DNA of 64,000 bases from Hibiscus mutabilis (Eukaryota > Streptophyta > Magnoliopsida > Malvales > Malvaceae). Positions 1 to 12,909 of this stretch are shown here, piece after piece; position 1 is the stretch's first letter, and every line of letters starts with the position of its first letter. Made by a program: the position numbers and the translations under genes. Location of the stretch: the NCBI GenBank assembly GCA_019671005.1, contig CM033712.1:72676479-72740478 (forward strand), in the 5' to 3' direction. Below the pieces are notes generated by a model. It was given only the letters and a program-made list of their open reading frames with translations, was not told where the DNA came from and ran no database searches.

Positions 1-8
1 GATATTAG

Positions 9-179
9 TAGATTTGTATACAAATTTTTGTTTTTCTTTGAACAATTTTTACTTAAGGAAGGGGAAGAAATTTTTTTGCTCTTAATGGGTCTTGAACCCA
101 CAACTTAAGAGAAGGGAAATGTATCAATTGAGAGCTTTAATCCCTACTCTAAAAATCGTTTGTATACAAAATCTTTACC
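9..179. mobile_element. MITE-like element with inverted ends
   Basis: The two ends carry the same GTATACAAA-containing motif in opposite orientation (near 14-30 and 160-178), enclosing about 170 bp of non-coding sequence. This looks like a miniature inverted-repeat transposable element. No target duplication could be fixed, so the superfamily is unknown. Confidence 0.4.
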
Positions 180-281
180 ACTTCATGTATAATTATATAT
201 ATTTATATCAAATGTTTTCTTTCAAAAGTCATCTAATAGTAATAGTTTATTTTCATAATTAAACTCAATAGACTAATCCCA

Positions 282-382
282 CTACATAAGATGCTGAGAC
301 GGCTTGATCGACCAATATCGACAAAGTCAAACGTGTTAGACCATTCACTAATCGAGCCACGTCAGCATCCTATGTAAACCTT
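282..382. mobile_element. short foldback element (~100 bp)
   Basis: An imperfect inverted repeat of about 28 bp pairs the left end (around 283-312, with ACATAAGATGCTGAG) with the right end (around 350-376, with CTCAGCATC-like sequence in reverse complement). The spacer is only about 40 bp, as in a small MITE or snapback relic. The rest of 1-719 is AT-rich and shows no gene. Confidence 0.4.
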
Positions 383-719
383 TCTATGTAATGGTATCAG
401 ACTTCATTGGAATAACCTTTGCTACATAATTGTGAAATATATTGTGTGTGTGCAAATATTTTTAATAAAATTGATAATTGATTTGAATAGTAATGTTTGA
501 TTCGGTTTTTAAATTCAATTTAATTTTGATTTAGTTATTATTTAAATGTTTTCAGTCCGGTTTTGCTTTGGATTCACAAATTAAAAATAATAAAATTTTA
601 AATCGAGCTAGTATTTTATATAGTAGAAAAATAAGAATAATCTACACTACTAGTCAATGAACTTTAGGATCTGTCTTATTTGTAATAACAATTATCTAAA
701 TCGAGCTGATTTTTTGCAG

Positions 720-1097
720 ATACGTGAATGAAATGAGACCCTTTTGGCAATATATAGTGAGTTCTTCCACAGGCTGCACAGATTCTCAGTATTTCGAGGA
801 AGTTTATAACTACTACACCACTAACAAGGTAGGATTAACTGTAAATTAGTATTCGTAATTTGTATTAAGTAGGTTTACGAGTGTGTGTGTATATATATGT
901 GTGTATATTTACCCATTAATTTTCATTGTAAAGGCTTGGCATCTCTGTGATCCGGAGGCTGAGAAAGTATTCCAGGCTCTTAGAAAAGCTGGTGTGAAGT
1001 TGGCCGTTGTCTCAAATTTTGACACTCGGTTTTGAGACCCTTGTTGAGGGCACTGAATTGCGAACACTGGTTCGATGCTGTTGCAGTGTCAGCTGAA
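720..1097 (+). pseudogene. HAD-superfamily hydrolase gene fragment (HDHD3-like)
   Basis: Two exons are recognisable. The first (720-828, AG before and GT after) encodes a stretch with YVNEMRPFWQYIVSSSTGC and EEVYNYYTTNK. The second (934-1097) encodes AWHLCDPEAEKVFQALRKAG, then KLAVVSNFDTR, and ends in a GT donor. This matches the middle of plant haloacid-dehalogenase-like proteins of the HDHD3 type (motif II region, VVSNFD). After FDTR two extra T's shift the frame and create a TGA at about 1033; the expected continuation (RPLLRALNCEHWFDAVAVSAE-like) is present in the shifted frame. The catalytic DxD exon upstream and the C-terminal exons are not found, and a small LTR element begins 91 bp after the last donor. 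It is therefore a truncated, frameshifted relic. Confidence 0.75.
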
Positions 1098-1188
1098 GTA
1101 AGTTTTCTCTCTCTTTCTCTTTACAGCATGTTAATGGGGTTATAGAACTGCCAATTGGGTGAGTCAGATTAGATTCGGGTTATGCAAA

Positions 1189-2944
1189 TGTAGGGAGGAG
1201 GTGAACGGTGGTTTAAGATTTGGGAATATTAAAGATGCAGAGATAAAAGCATAAATTTAATTTATTTTATTAAAGATGGATTATTACTCAATTGAGTTAC
1301 ATAAATGTTGGGTATTTATAGCCAAACGAACAATAACCTAATAGACTAACAAATTCAACAAACTAATAACAACTAATTAACTAATTATCTTCAACATTCA
1401 CCTTGCTTTTCTAATTTTCTTGACCTACTAATAAGATGCTAAAACCAGCAAACACAAAGTTCCGTAGGCTGAATTTCAAATAATGGTTCTGAACACATTG
1501 TAAATGCTGAAACTGGCTGCCACCCGAAGAGAAAGAATTCTTTTTTCACTCACTATTCTTTCATCTGAAATTTCTTTAAACACAAATTCATAGTTCTTAC
1601 TTAGTGGTTTACTGAGAATCGAAAATGTTATTTTTTCTTTCGTTCTTCTTTACTCACTATTCTGTCATACAAATTTTTTATTCGAAATTTCTTCAAAAAA
1701 ATTTCTTTCATCTTCACTGTTTTGATTCTTACTTATTCGATCTTTTTTTTGTTGGGAGCAAAGTGATTAGGCTACGAATTTTCGGATGCAATCCAAAGTT
1801 TTTTGGACAAGAAAATACCCTTTTATGTCTGGTTAAGGAAAACAAGGCTGTTAAGCGCTTAACTATGCCCAGATATTTTCTTCCATAGACACTTGGCTGT
1901 TAAGGATCAAGTTCCAGGTATACCATGGAGAAGAAGAAGCAAACAACGAAGAAATGAAACTCTAACTCAACTTTGAATAAAACTCCAGCATTCACCAGAT
2001 TTCAACAACAACCAATATCAATAATTTCTGTCATTATCAACAGTCACCAAAACAGTACTCAACAAAACAGTCGATGGCAAAATGGAACCCCAACTTATTC
2101 TTGAACAGAGTCTTAGGCATTCATCAGATTCCAGCATCAACCAAATCGGAATTTTCAACAACAACCAGTACTTCCCATGGATAACCTAAATTTCAAAGCC
2201 TTTTATTTGTAGTCGCATGCATCATTTTTCCAGAGATATTCAGTAGATCTGAGCTCTGACATGGAGAAGAAAATGAAGGCAAACGGTAATCAGAAACTGA
2301 TATCTGAAGCTTCTAGATCAGTGAATTGAACGCGTGACTCTCCAACGGCGATGAGAAAAAAAATAATAAAAACTCAGATCTGAGAGAGAAACAGTCGGCA
2401 ACACGACGGTAAACAACGACAACAATGAGCGAAACAAATTGGCTTGTGGTCGATTGACGTTGGTAACAAAAACGAAGGTGAAAAGCACGGAAAAGAAAGC
2501 AAAGCGTAACAGAGACGTGAGATTCCAGTGATGAATTTGACGAACACGTGAGAATCAAACAAAGATTGCAACAGTAGAAGAAACTAACGAAGAAAGCCAT
2601 TGGGGAACAAAAACTCCGATGAACTGAAGCGACGGAAGTAAAACAGTGTCAGGATTGTTGTTGGCGAATGATACCATGTGAGAAAGGGGCCATGATAGTG
2701 GCCGGAATAGTTGACCGGCGATGGATGTAAGAAAGAAGGTGAACGGTGGTTAAGATTTGGGAATATTAAAGATGCAGAGATAGAAATGTAAATCTATTTT
2801 TTTAATTAAATATGGATTATTATTCAATTGGGTTACATAAATGTTGAGTATTTATAGCCCAAATGAACAATAACTCAATAGACTAACAAATTCAACAAAC
2901 TAATAATAAATTCATAACAACTGATTAACTAATTATCTTCAACA
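1189..2944 (-). mobile_element. non-autonomous LTR element (TRIM-like)
   Basis: Two direct repeats, 1189-1396 and about 2677-2944, share the same blocks (ggtgaacggtgg, atttgggaatatt, ctaattatcttcaaca). On the minus strand the LTR begins TGTTGAAG, and the upstream copy ends CTCACA, followed at once by TGGTATCA (2676-2669). That is the start of the initiator-Met-tRNA primer binding site. The other LTR is about 60 bp shorter, so one end is truncated. The internal 1.3 kb has no gag or pol, only short chance ORFs. I found no convincing target duplication. The LTR terminus and primer site resemble those of the two LTR insertions in the kinesin gene, suggesting a related family. Confidence 0.75.
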
Positions 2945-3482
2945 ATCCTTCGGATCAATTAAAAATCAGATCAGATTCAAATTGATTTAACTAAAAATTG
3001 AGTCAACTTCGATTTAATTTAATTTGTTTTGAGTTTTAAATTAAATTCAAATTATTATATTCGGTCGATCAATTTGCCACCTTTATTTTAAATCATACAA
3101 ACTTTTTTGTCGTTTACTAACGCTTATGAAATGAGCTTTTGATTAAAAACGGGCGTTTGGTTGAAAAACCATTGCTAAACGAAAATTTCATGAAAAATGT
3201 ACTTTTATACAGCACTTAACAGTGCCAACGCAAAAGCATTAAAACATAACTTTTGCGTTTTCAAATTTACGTTTGGGGATAATATCATTTTTACCCTCAA
3301 TTGATTTGTTTTTTTGCTCTCTTTACTGTCAATGTGAGTGTTTTAATTCATTAATAAATTAAACGTATGTAGATAATATATATTATATTTAATTCATGTA
3401 TATTATATCAAACGATCAGATTTTCTATTAGTATATATTTATTAAAGACATTTAGATATAGATATATAGAAGGAAAAAAAAC

Positions 3483-3699
3483 TTTAATACACAGTCCGTG
3501 TAAACTTTAGTTTACACGTGCCTTTTAGTTTTAGGGATTATGGTTTTAGTTTAAGGTTTAAGGCTTAGTGGTTTATGTTGTAGGGTTTAGAGTGTGAGTT
3601 TAATTTTTTAGGGTTATGGTTAAGAATTTAGGATTTGAGTTTTTACAGTGTAAATACACATGCTTGTGTAAAATTAATTTTACACAGTCTGTGTATCAA
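3483..3699. mobile_element. MITE with ~37-bp terminal inverted repeats
   Basis: The left end (tacacagtccgtgtaaac, near 3488) and right end (tacacagtctgtgtatc, near 3681) are inverted copies over about 37 bp with few mismatches. The interior is a degenerate series of TTTAGGG-like words, as in the two foldbacks at 25.2-25.9 kb. Non-coding. Confidence 0.55.
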
Positions 3700-5032
3700 A
3701 AATTTACCCTATATAGAATTATACTAATAAAATATTACTTTCTATAGTATCATATCTAAAATGACCATTTAACTCTTCAAAAACACTTTTTGACAATAAT
3801 GTTAAGCACTTTAATCTTAAATCAAATAATTTAAAAATACTTTTTAACAACACTTTTCTACCATACTTGTCCACTGTACTTTTCAAAAACAATGCTAAAT
3901 CGTCCCACTCATTACATGCTTATAACATACTATTATTTTTCTATTACTACATATACTATGTAATTTATACCAAATAAACATGCATATTGTGCTATGATGT
4001 GAATTTTTTAATCCTCGTACTTTACAAAAAACCGTGATCTAAAAACCAATTATTTATGAACCCAACAAGTGTCTCAGTAGAAAAACAAATGATGTTCATC
4101 TTAAGAGATATGTGTTCAAATCGCTATGTCTACATAGTGTATGTGCATTGTCAAAAGCTTAAGAATATCTATGAACAAATACTATCTTATAATCACCCTA
4201 GACAATTAAAAAAACCAATTATATTTTTTTGAAACATACACCAGATTTAATTAGAATAATAAGAAAAAATAAGCAGATAATCATACCCTAAAATACAAAG
4301 ATAAACGTAAAAATACAAAGAGTACGCAAACATGAATAAAAAACTTAAATCTCTTCATAAAATCTTCATCAATGTTCTTCAAATCTAACACTATAGCCAA
4401 ATCTTGGAATGCTCACTAGAAGAATGCAGATCATTGAATTACTCCAACCAACAAAAAGAGAGAAAATGTTTTGGTTAACTCCATGAACATCCAACCCACG
4501 CAATGTTGTGTGGCAAGATTCAATTGTAACATGTACCATGTTGTAAACGTCTTCAATATTAGCATGCTATAGAGATAGACAAAGAACGTGCCATAACGAC
4601 AAATGAAGAACGAGCTAAAACAGCCGATAAAAAATAAACAATTAAAACAAATAAAGGAACAAAAGTAAAAAACAAATAAAAGAAATCACTGTCGGTAGAC
4701 GGTTAAAGCCATCACCATTAGCTTGAAAAATTAAAAAAACTATTTAAAAACTCCAAACCAAAATGATAACCCCAGAGAAAATGTGAGAAAGGGAAAATAT
4801 GAGAGTTATAAAAAACCAATTATTTATATACAAATAATTAGTAAAAATAAACAATTAGTAATAAATTTACACACCAAATTAGAAAAATTTAAATGTTAAA
4901 GTTAAAGGACAAATCGTAATAAATTAAAATAGAGGGATGGAATTCATTATTATTAGCCCAAACGAAAAATATAAAAATCCTAGGACCATTATTGTAATTT
5001 TAACACTCCAATGCTCGGCGGAAAAATCCACA

Positions 5033-5042
5033 GGCGGGAAAA
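5033..5042 (-). promoter_or_regulatory. E2F-type site upstream of the kinesin
   Basis: GGCGGGAAAA on plus reads TTTTCCCGCC on minus, a perfect match to the canonical E2F consensus TTTCCCGCC. It lies about 100 bp before the kinesin ATG; a weaker related word (CGGCGGAAAA) lies at about 5016. E2F sites are typical of plant S/G2-M genes, which fits a mitotic kinesin. Function is inferred. Confidence 0.5.
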
Positions 5043-6621
5043 TAAAAGCAAAGTCCTAAATAGGGGAATTTTCAAAACATTTTAGCATCGATTTGTCGTC
5101 GACGCTCTCTGAACTGAAAAACAGTGGAAATTGGAAAAATGGAGAGAATTCATGTGACCGTACGATCGAGACCGTTATCTTCTGAGGATGCAAAGACAAG
5201 CCCTTGGAGAATCTCAGCGAATTCCATTTTCATCCCCAATCACTCCACCAAGTTCGAATTCGGCAGTTCTTATTTCTGAACAATTCATTGTTCCATTCTC
5301 TTTTTTTTAAGTTCATATTTTTCTCAAAATTTTAACATTTTTTTTAAAACTTAGATCGGATATTTGGGGAGGATTGTAAGACTGGAGAGGTTTATGAATC
5401 TCGTACCAAAGAGATCGTGGCGGCTGCCGTTCGTGGATTCAATGGTACCATTCAATTAATTTGATTGTATTATTTCCGTTTTTGTTTAAAAATTACTCTC
5501 CAACAGGAAGTGATGAAAGTCTATTTCAATTTTTCTATGAATTTGGTTTTCAAACACATGGTCTGGCTATTCTGGGAATGTAGGTGGGTTTTGAGGGTTT
5601 GTAAACTTTGTATAAGCCAATTGCTAGGTTGTTTCACTTTCTGAGCGGGGAATGCTTCTTTCATTTACTAAAGTCTATTGGAATGTTTTCATTAAACACT
5701 GCAGCTTGATTCCAGTTCACAAATATCTATTGCATTCTCTTTGAGCTATCTACGCCTACCGTCTCTTAATTTGGTAGCGGAGAGAGATTGCTTGTAGTTG
5801 TGGTGTTATCCCAAGTTGGATAAGGCTACAGACTTACACTTTGCTGTGGTATTACAGACACTTATTGCCAATTGGTTCTTGGATATGCTTAACATGGTAT
5901 CAAAGTCACAGTAATTTTGTTATGTGATTGTCATTATTTGTTACATCCAAGCGTTTTTGCCTCACTATGTTAAGTTTAGAATTTTCTAAGGTACTTTTTA
6001 GCATGAGCCACCAAATAATTGGAGTCACCTAAGCTAGAGCTTTCAGTTAGTTGGATTTTTTCTCTTGAAAGTCCTTTTCTGCAATTCTAGGTGTACAAGG
6101 GAAAACTGTCTCATGCTTTGACCTGTAATTTAATAATTTTAATTATTTGAAGTTAGCGTGCCTGTTAAACAGTGCATGATCATCTGGTTTCCATAATGAT
6201 ATGTGCCTCTTATAGTTTCTCAATTTAATTGCTTGTGTTGTAGGTACAGTTTTTGCTTACGGACAAACTAACAGTGGCAAGACCTATACAATGCGGGGTT
6301 CGGCTGCTGAACCAGGGGTCATTCCTCTTGCCGTGCATGATTTATTTGACATATTACAACAGGTACACATACTGGTTAGCTTTCAAGACCTTGTGTTATT
6401 TATGTGTTTTGGATATATACTTATAAAACAAGTAAATTCTAAATTTAACATATGGAAATATATAATTAGAAAAGTGGAGTCATTCTCCTTTGTTTCAGGA
6501 CGTGGATCGAGAGTTTCTTCTTCGAATGTCTTATATGGAAATATATAATGAAGAAATAAATGATTTGTTAGCCCCTGAACATCGAAAATTACAGATTCAT
6601 GAAAGTATAGAGGTATTCATA

Positions 6622-6975
6622 TGTGAGAAAGGGGCCATGGTTGCCGAAGATGCAATGAATAATGGTGGTTTGTGTGTGATCGGTGGTTAGGGATTTGTTG
6701 TTTGAGGAAGATGAAAAGGATATTTTCCAGAGAGTTCTCTGTATTTTCTTATTATTCTTAATTATCAAATATATACAGAGTAAGCCTTTAAATAGGCTGA
6801 TATAGAGTTTTAATATAACTAAAACTATACTTTATCTTTAATTTAAATAACACTTCTAGTAAATCTAAACTACTGATTAGAAATAAACTCTAATTACACA
6901 TTAAATAAAAACTCTTAACACTCCTTGTTAACTTACACTCCCCCTCAAGCTCTAATACTTCTCGGATAACTTACA
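6622..6975 (-). mobile_element. solo LTR in kinesin intron 4
   Basis: A 354-bp LTR lies in minus orientation (TGTAAGTTATCC...CTTTCTCACA on the minus strand). It is flanked by a perfect 5-bp target duplication TCATA (6617-6621 and 6976-6980). It is homologous to the LTRs of the element at 12910-14546. No internal region is left, so unequal LTR recombination is the likely origin. It starts 10 bp after the exon 4 splice donor. Confidence 0.9.
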
Positions 6976-9900
6976 TCATATCCACAGTTAGTATTTTCTA
7001 CATAATTTCCTATTTCTTACTAATGAATGATTCTTGTCATAAATGTAGAGGGGAATATATGTTGCTGGCTTGCGAGAAGAGATTGTTGCCTCTCCTCAAC
7101 AAGTACTTGACTTGATGGAGTTTGGAGAATGTATTTCTTTGATCTTTTTAATAAACTTTGCTTGTTTTTTTTTAGTATTTTTGTTTATTTTGTATTTTTG
7201 AGTTGATTTGTCATTGGTGTTGAAATAAAACAAAATAATATAATGTCAACTTATGATGATTGTCCTTAAGATAAAAAAGGAGAAAATTGTGAAATAGTAA
7301 GAAAGAAGAGTTAGCTTATAAATATTTATTCCTCTTCTTTAATCACATTCCATTTATTTGAATTTCTCCTTTTTATGATTCAAAATTCAGCTCACAGGCA
7401 TATTGGCGAGACAAATATGAATTTACACAGTAGCAGATCACATACTATTTTTTGTATGGTAAGTTATTAGTTTCCTTAATCTTAATTGTAATACGATTAC
7501 TTTGCCATATGCCTTACTAGACTAGCCATATAGATCATTGAGAGTCGGGATAGAACTGAAGATGGAGATACAGTTAATTCTTGTGATGCTGTTCGGGTGT
7601 CAGTTTTGGTATGTTATTGAAATGAAAAACACATTTCTTCTTTTATGTTAAATAGATTGATAAAAATGCTTTTCCACTTGTCAATGAATATTTCGTTTAG
7701 TCTTATTATACTAAGTTTCTTTCAATTTGTTTTTGGTATTTTGCTTGTAGAATTTAGTAGATCTTGCTGGATCAGAACGTGCTGCTAAAACTGGTGCAGA
7801 AGGTGTTTGACTAAAGGAAGGTTCCCATATTAACAAAAGTTTGATGACATTAGGAACTGTTATTAAAAAATTGAGTGAAGATGCTGAAAGTCAAGGGTAT
7901 GCTCTTCTCATATTTGCAAACTTATTTGAAGTGCTATCATTTTTCAAGTATTGATGGTGTTAAGAACATTTTGTAGGGGTCATGTTCCATATCGAGATAG
8001 CAAACTTACACGGATATTGCAACCTGCTTTAGGAGGCAACGCAAATACAGCTATAATATGTAATATAACACTTGCACAGGTAGTAATCTTTAAAACCATT
8101 TGTAGTTGATATCATCTTTGCCTGTATATTTCACGAGTGCTACATGCATTCCTCTTTATATGCATTATGAAGAGCCGAACACTAATTTAGGCACTCCCTG
8201 TCTCTAGGATGCTGTCACTTGCTGACTTTTCATAGGGTCGAGGAGTTATAAAATATGAAAAAAAAGAAGGATAAGGTGGGAAAGCTAGAAGTTAAAGTTT
8301 CTGTTTAGTTCATTTAATTTAACATCATTTTGATAAAGATTTAAACAGTACAAAGGGGAAGATATTTGAATGACTCTTTGAAGAAGCTCAAAGTAACAAC
8401 ATGAGTGTAGCTGTAGAAGTGATGGTGTTAAAATTTTTCTTGAAGCATCTGTGTCCAATGTATATTTTGACATGAGTATATGACCCTCCAAGAATCCTGC
8501 CAAAACATGAATTTTTCTAAAACTGATTAAACTTTTTTGGGTTTGAATTGTTTTAGAAAATGACTTTGTTTCATGGATTAGGGTGAACCTTTTACTCGTT
8601 GAGATTCGAGAGTGCTGGGCCGGGAGCTGTTTTTAATTTAATACATGCAAAGTTTGGTGCTTTTTGCACAATGGGTAACCTTCTTTTAATATTGATCTAA
8701 TGAATATATAGATATGATCATGGGTTTCTTCTTTTTCAAATTTGAAAAATATTTTAGTTTAAGCTGAAAGAGAGATTTAATTACTTGAGAAATTATGTAA
8801 GCCAATCTGCTTCATATAAGCATCATATGAAATGATCCATTCTTATGGATGGCAAAAAATGTTGAACCCATAGGATTTTGAATCGCTGACTCTTTATGGG
8901 TGTTTTTATTTATTTTTTAAAAATTAGTTTTAGGGGTGGGTTTAGATAAAGCTTGTCTTGTCCTGTCCAATATATTTATTAAAATGCTTCTCTTTTAGTT
9001 TTATAATTTTTTTCTTCGTACATTATAATATATTGATTTTATAAGAATTTGTAACATACATTTTACTTCTATTAATATATTTTCAAATATTTTAATTATA
9101 GTTTCTTAATATAATAAGAATTTGTAACATATATTTAATTTAGTTTCATTAATTTATAAAACATTATGTAAAATTTTGGGACGGTTAGGTTGGAATTGGC
9201 AAAGCCTTTCGGGGTTGAGGGTTAAAGTATTTTATAAAATTTGAGGTGGGTAGATTTGGGTATATATACCTAAAAGTCGGGTCAGGGCAAAAAGCCTCCT
9301 TGTTGTCACCATTGTATTTATTATGAATTTGAACATTTTGACACTTTTTGCTACTTACATTATGATTAATAGTTTTTGTTTACCTGCAAGCCCACCATTT
9401 AATCAATCTGTTATAATGGCAGATTCATGCAGACGAGACTAAGAGCAGTCTTCAGTTTGCAAGCAGGGCATTGCGTGTTACAAACTGTGCTCGTGTGAAT
9501 GAGGTTTGTTTTAATTTTCCTTTTCACATTTATTCTTGTAGCTAGCTTTGATGGTATTTCCTAGAACTCAGTGGCATGTCAAATTACCGGATCTTTTTGT
9601 GTTGTTAGGCCAAGTTCTTAATTCAAGGTTAACATGTATGTTTGCTTGAAACTTTTTTTTGTGTGTTAGATTTTGACTGATGCTGCTCTGCTAAAGCGTC
9701 AAAAGAAAGAGATAGAGGAGTTTCGAGCCAAATTGCAGGTTCACAACTGTATCTGGGCTTTCCTTGATATCTGAAAAGATGCTTTCTGGAATAGTGACTA
9801 ATTAAATGTTTTGTTTGTTCTAGGGTTCTCGTTCAGAACATTTGGAAGAAGAAATTCTAAATTTGCGAAACACATTATTGCAGGTATTTAGTTTTCACCT

Positions 9901-12900
9901 GATGTTTTACTTTTATTTCAAAGAGTGATTGAGTATGTTATGGAAGTTGCTTAGCTCATTTGACAGTCTGAACTTGAGAGAGAGCGAATAGCTTTGGAAT
10001 TAGAGGAGGAAAGGAAAGCGCAAGTAGAACGTGAAAGGGTGTTGCAAGAGCAAGCTAAGAAAATAAAAAACTTGAGCACAATGGTCTTGTACTCAAGTAG
10101 AAATGAGAGTCGAGATCAGGCTAAAAAGGTTTGTCTCAATAACTCTACCTTTTTTCTTTCATGGATAAGTAATTCCTTCTCTTTCATTTTGCGTGTTATT
10201 TGCTCTTTATATCTGCTCTCCTCGTTTTCTACTTTTGCTAGTTTATCTAATATCTGAGGTGTTAGTTTGGATTTTTGAAGTTATAATTTATTGTTTAAAG
10301 TTGATTTAATTTTAAGTGGATACGGTTTTAGGTAAAATACTCTCTGAATTTTAAAAGGTCCTACTCAAAGATTTCAATTCATTATTTGAAGTTAGTATAA
10401 CAAATTCAGCTAAAATTATAGCTCTCATTTAATCTTAAGATTATTTAAAAGCTTGAATTTTGACTTCTATATTTATCCATAGTCCAAAAGAAGGATTTAG
10501 AATTCAAAGTTATAAGTAAAAATAAAATCCAAATATAAATATAAATTCCTCAGCACAGCCTAGAGAATTTAGAATTATGTATTTGCTATCTCAATTTTCA
10601 TGGAGTTCTACTTTGAGTACATGAAGTAAGGGTTTGCAGATAAAGCTTGAGACTGCCAAATATTTTACTTGAATCAAAGCTTAGTGCCTTAGCATTGTTG
10701 GGTAGTTGTTGGATGTATAATGTGTATATCATAGTTAGTCTGCTCTCATATACATACATGCCTATCTTGCCTAGTCATCTTAGTTCTTGATTGAATCATT
10801 TGATTGTGCTATAGGGAAAGAGGCGAGATACATGGTGCCCTGGGAAGCTTGCTAGGGAGGCTCTTAAGGAGGTAACTTTTATGTTTCTCACTTCCTTTTC
10901 TGAGTGAGCTTCAATGTGAGATTTATTGTACCTCACGTACATGATCATTGATGTAGGGTAGTCACCAGTTTGATTGAGCATTATAACTTGTTTTTTGAGT
11001 AAAAGGTTATGATGGAGGATTCCTTTGATAGGTAAAAGTGTGAAATAGCTTATGATGATGTAAGCAGGTGGAGGACATTGATGATTGCAAGAATTTCTTT
11101 CTTTCTTTCTTGCTGTTGTTGGATATATCTACTGCATGAGAGAACCAGAATGTTGTATTGGGAAACGTGCGCTGATATAGGAATTACTTTGTTAGGATGA
11201 CACAATACTCGTATTTCTATCCTGACCCTTCTCTTAAACCTACTCAATGTTTGAAAGAACTAAATAGGGTATAGGAAGCTCTACATGCTATGATCATTGG
11301 AGTCAAGAGTGAGTGTCAGGTACAGCTATACGTCTGACATGAATATGCTTAATTTTTTATTTTTAAAGTTTACCATTACATTTGGAGGGATGGATCTCCA
11401 TATCCTTGGCTTTCAAAACTATGCTAGATGCATGTTCTTCAAGGAAAAGAAAAGCCTGAGCAACACTGGCTGTAATCTGTATGAGATATCGGTAGACAAG
11501 TTTACAAGAAGACTTGTCATTCTACATTCTAATTGAATATAGTATGTTAAAGGTTCTAAATCTTTAGATAGTCCAGGTTACTTAACAGAATTTTGAAAGG
11601 GGGTTCCAACAAAAGGTAAAGTTGCTTTTGTGGAGCCGTCACTTCTTGTTTTTGTCTGGTGTTGATAAAATTTGACTAAATTAACCTTTGCTCTATGACG
11701 CATATTCATAAAACCTATATATAATACACAGGTTTAGGCAGGGGCTCTTGATTATTACTGATGAAGGTTTTGCATGTATACTATCTCTAAATTAAATGTG
11801 TATAATGATGGATGTTATCCAAGTTCTTAAGATGATCAACCTTATGATATTGTAGGGAGGCAACTAGTTCAAAATGTTGACCGTTGTCAAATTGATGTGT
11901 ATTAGTTTGATATTGATTTGTATCATGCTGTGGTATATGCATTTTGGTTATATTTGATACGATATTATTGTTTAATGAATTACTGTTTTAGTTGAATTCC
12001 TCAATATGGATGTAAATTGTTGTCCTGGAATCAGAAGGCTTGATGTTTTGATAACTTGTTCTGTTAAGAACAGTAACAAAAAATAAACATTTTAATGGTA
12101 AAATGGGCTTCTTTGATGTGGAATTTCATGTGTAGGGTCAGCGGAGTTTCAATCCCCATAGGAAGGGATGAGAAGAGTAATTGGGACCTCTGTCAAGTAG
12201 TGACTTGTAGTGCTTGCCCTGTTCTGTTCTTGTTCCTGCTTAAGAAGCACAAAAATAATATTATTTCTACCTTGTGACAAAATGCTGAAAAAAATATTCT
12301 CTATGTTCTTTAATCAATATTTTACCATTGGGTGCGTGTTAACATTAATTTTCTGTGCTTTAGGTCTACCCAAGTGTTCAATCGATTTCATCTGCAATTA
12401 AACCTACTCAATCTAAGCGCTCTATGGGGCTACTTCTTTCTTTTGAGGAGTTGGTGAATGAAAATGGAACTGAAGATGACTACCCATGCAAGCAAGATGA
12501 AGATTTTAAGGCCACTGTCCTGGAAGATTGTACTCTTCCTGAGCCATGTGCTTTACTGCATGTAACAAACAGAAGAAAAGTACCACCAAGAAAGAAAAGC
12601 TCCTTTGTGGTTTGTACCATGCACTTCTGTATAAATATCATTGAATTGAACTTTGCACCCTCATATGTATTATTGATTCAGGAGGACAGTGAACTACTGG
12701 AACTGCAAGCAGAATACGAGGATTTGCTTTTGAAACTCAGGTTGCTCGACATTCTTGTTAATTTGTAATGAATTAACGCAAAAAGTGTTTCATTCTATAT
12801 TCTGATTCCATTTTTATATGCAGAGAACCCATGAGTGATATACAAATTGATTGCTTATTGAGAAAGCTGGTTGAGGCTGATTCCCTCGGCAATATGAAAC

Positions 12901-12909
12901 ATAGCGAGT

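Larger units (their letters stand above)
2945..5138. other. AT-rich intergenic stretch between HAD relic and kinesin
   Basis: No gene is visible. It holds the small foldback element at about 3483-3699, AT-rich sequence with a possible older MITE around 3120-3910, and a segment (about 4080-4200) that recurs in inverted orientation near 36430-36520. The last 150 bp before 5139 are the kinesin promoter. Confidence 0.6.

Noticed and set aside
60..130. tRNA-like sequence (gggtcttgaacccacaac resembles a T-arm)
   Set aside because: No acceptor stem or anticodon arm can be folded around it, and the block lies inside a MITE.
11297..11536. 79-codon ORF in kinesin intron 14
   Set aside because: It lies inside the intron between exons 10815-10871 and 12364-12609, and its translation has no family features.
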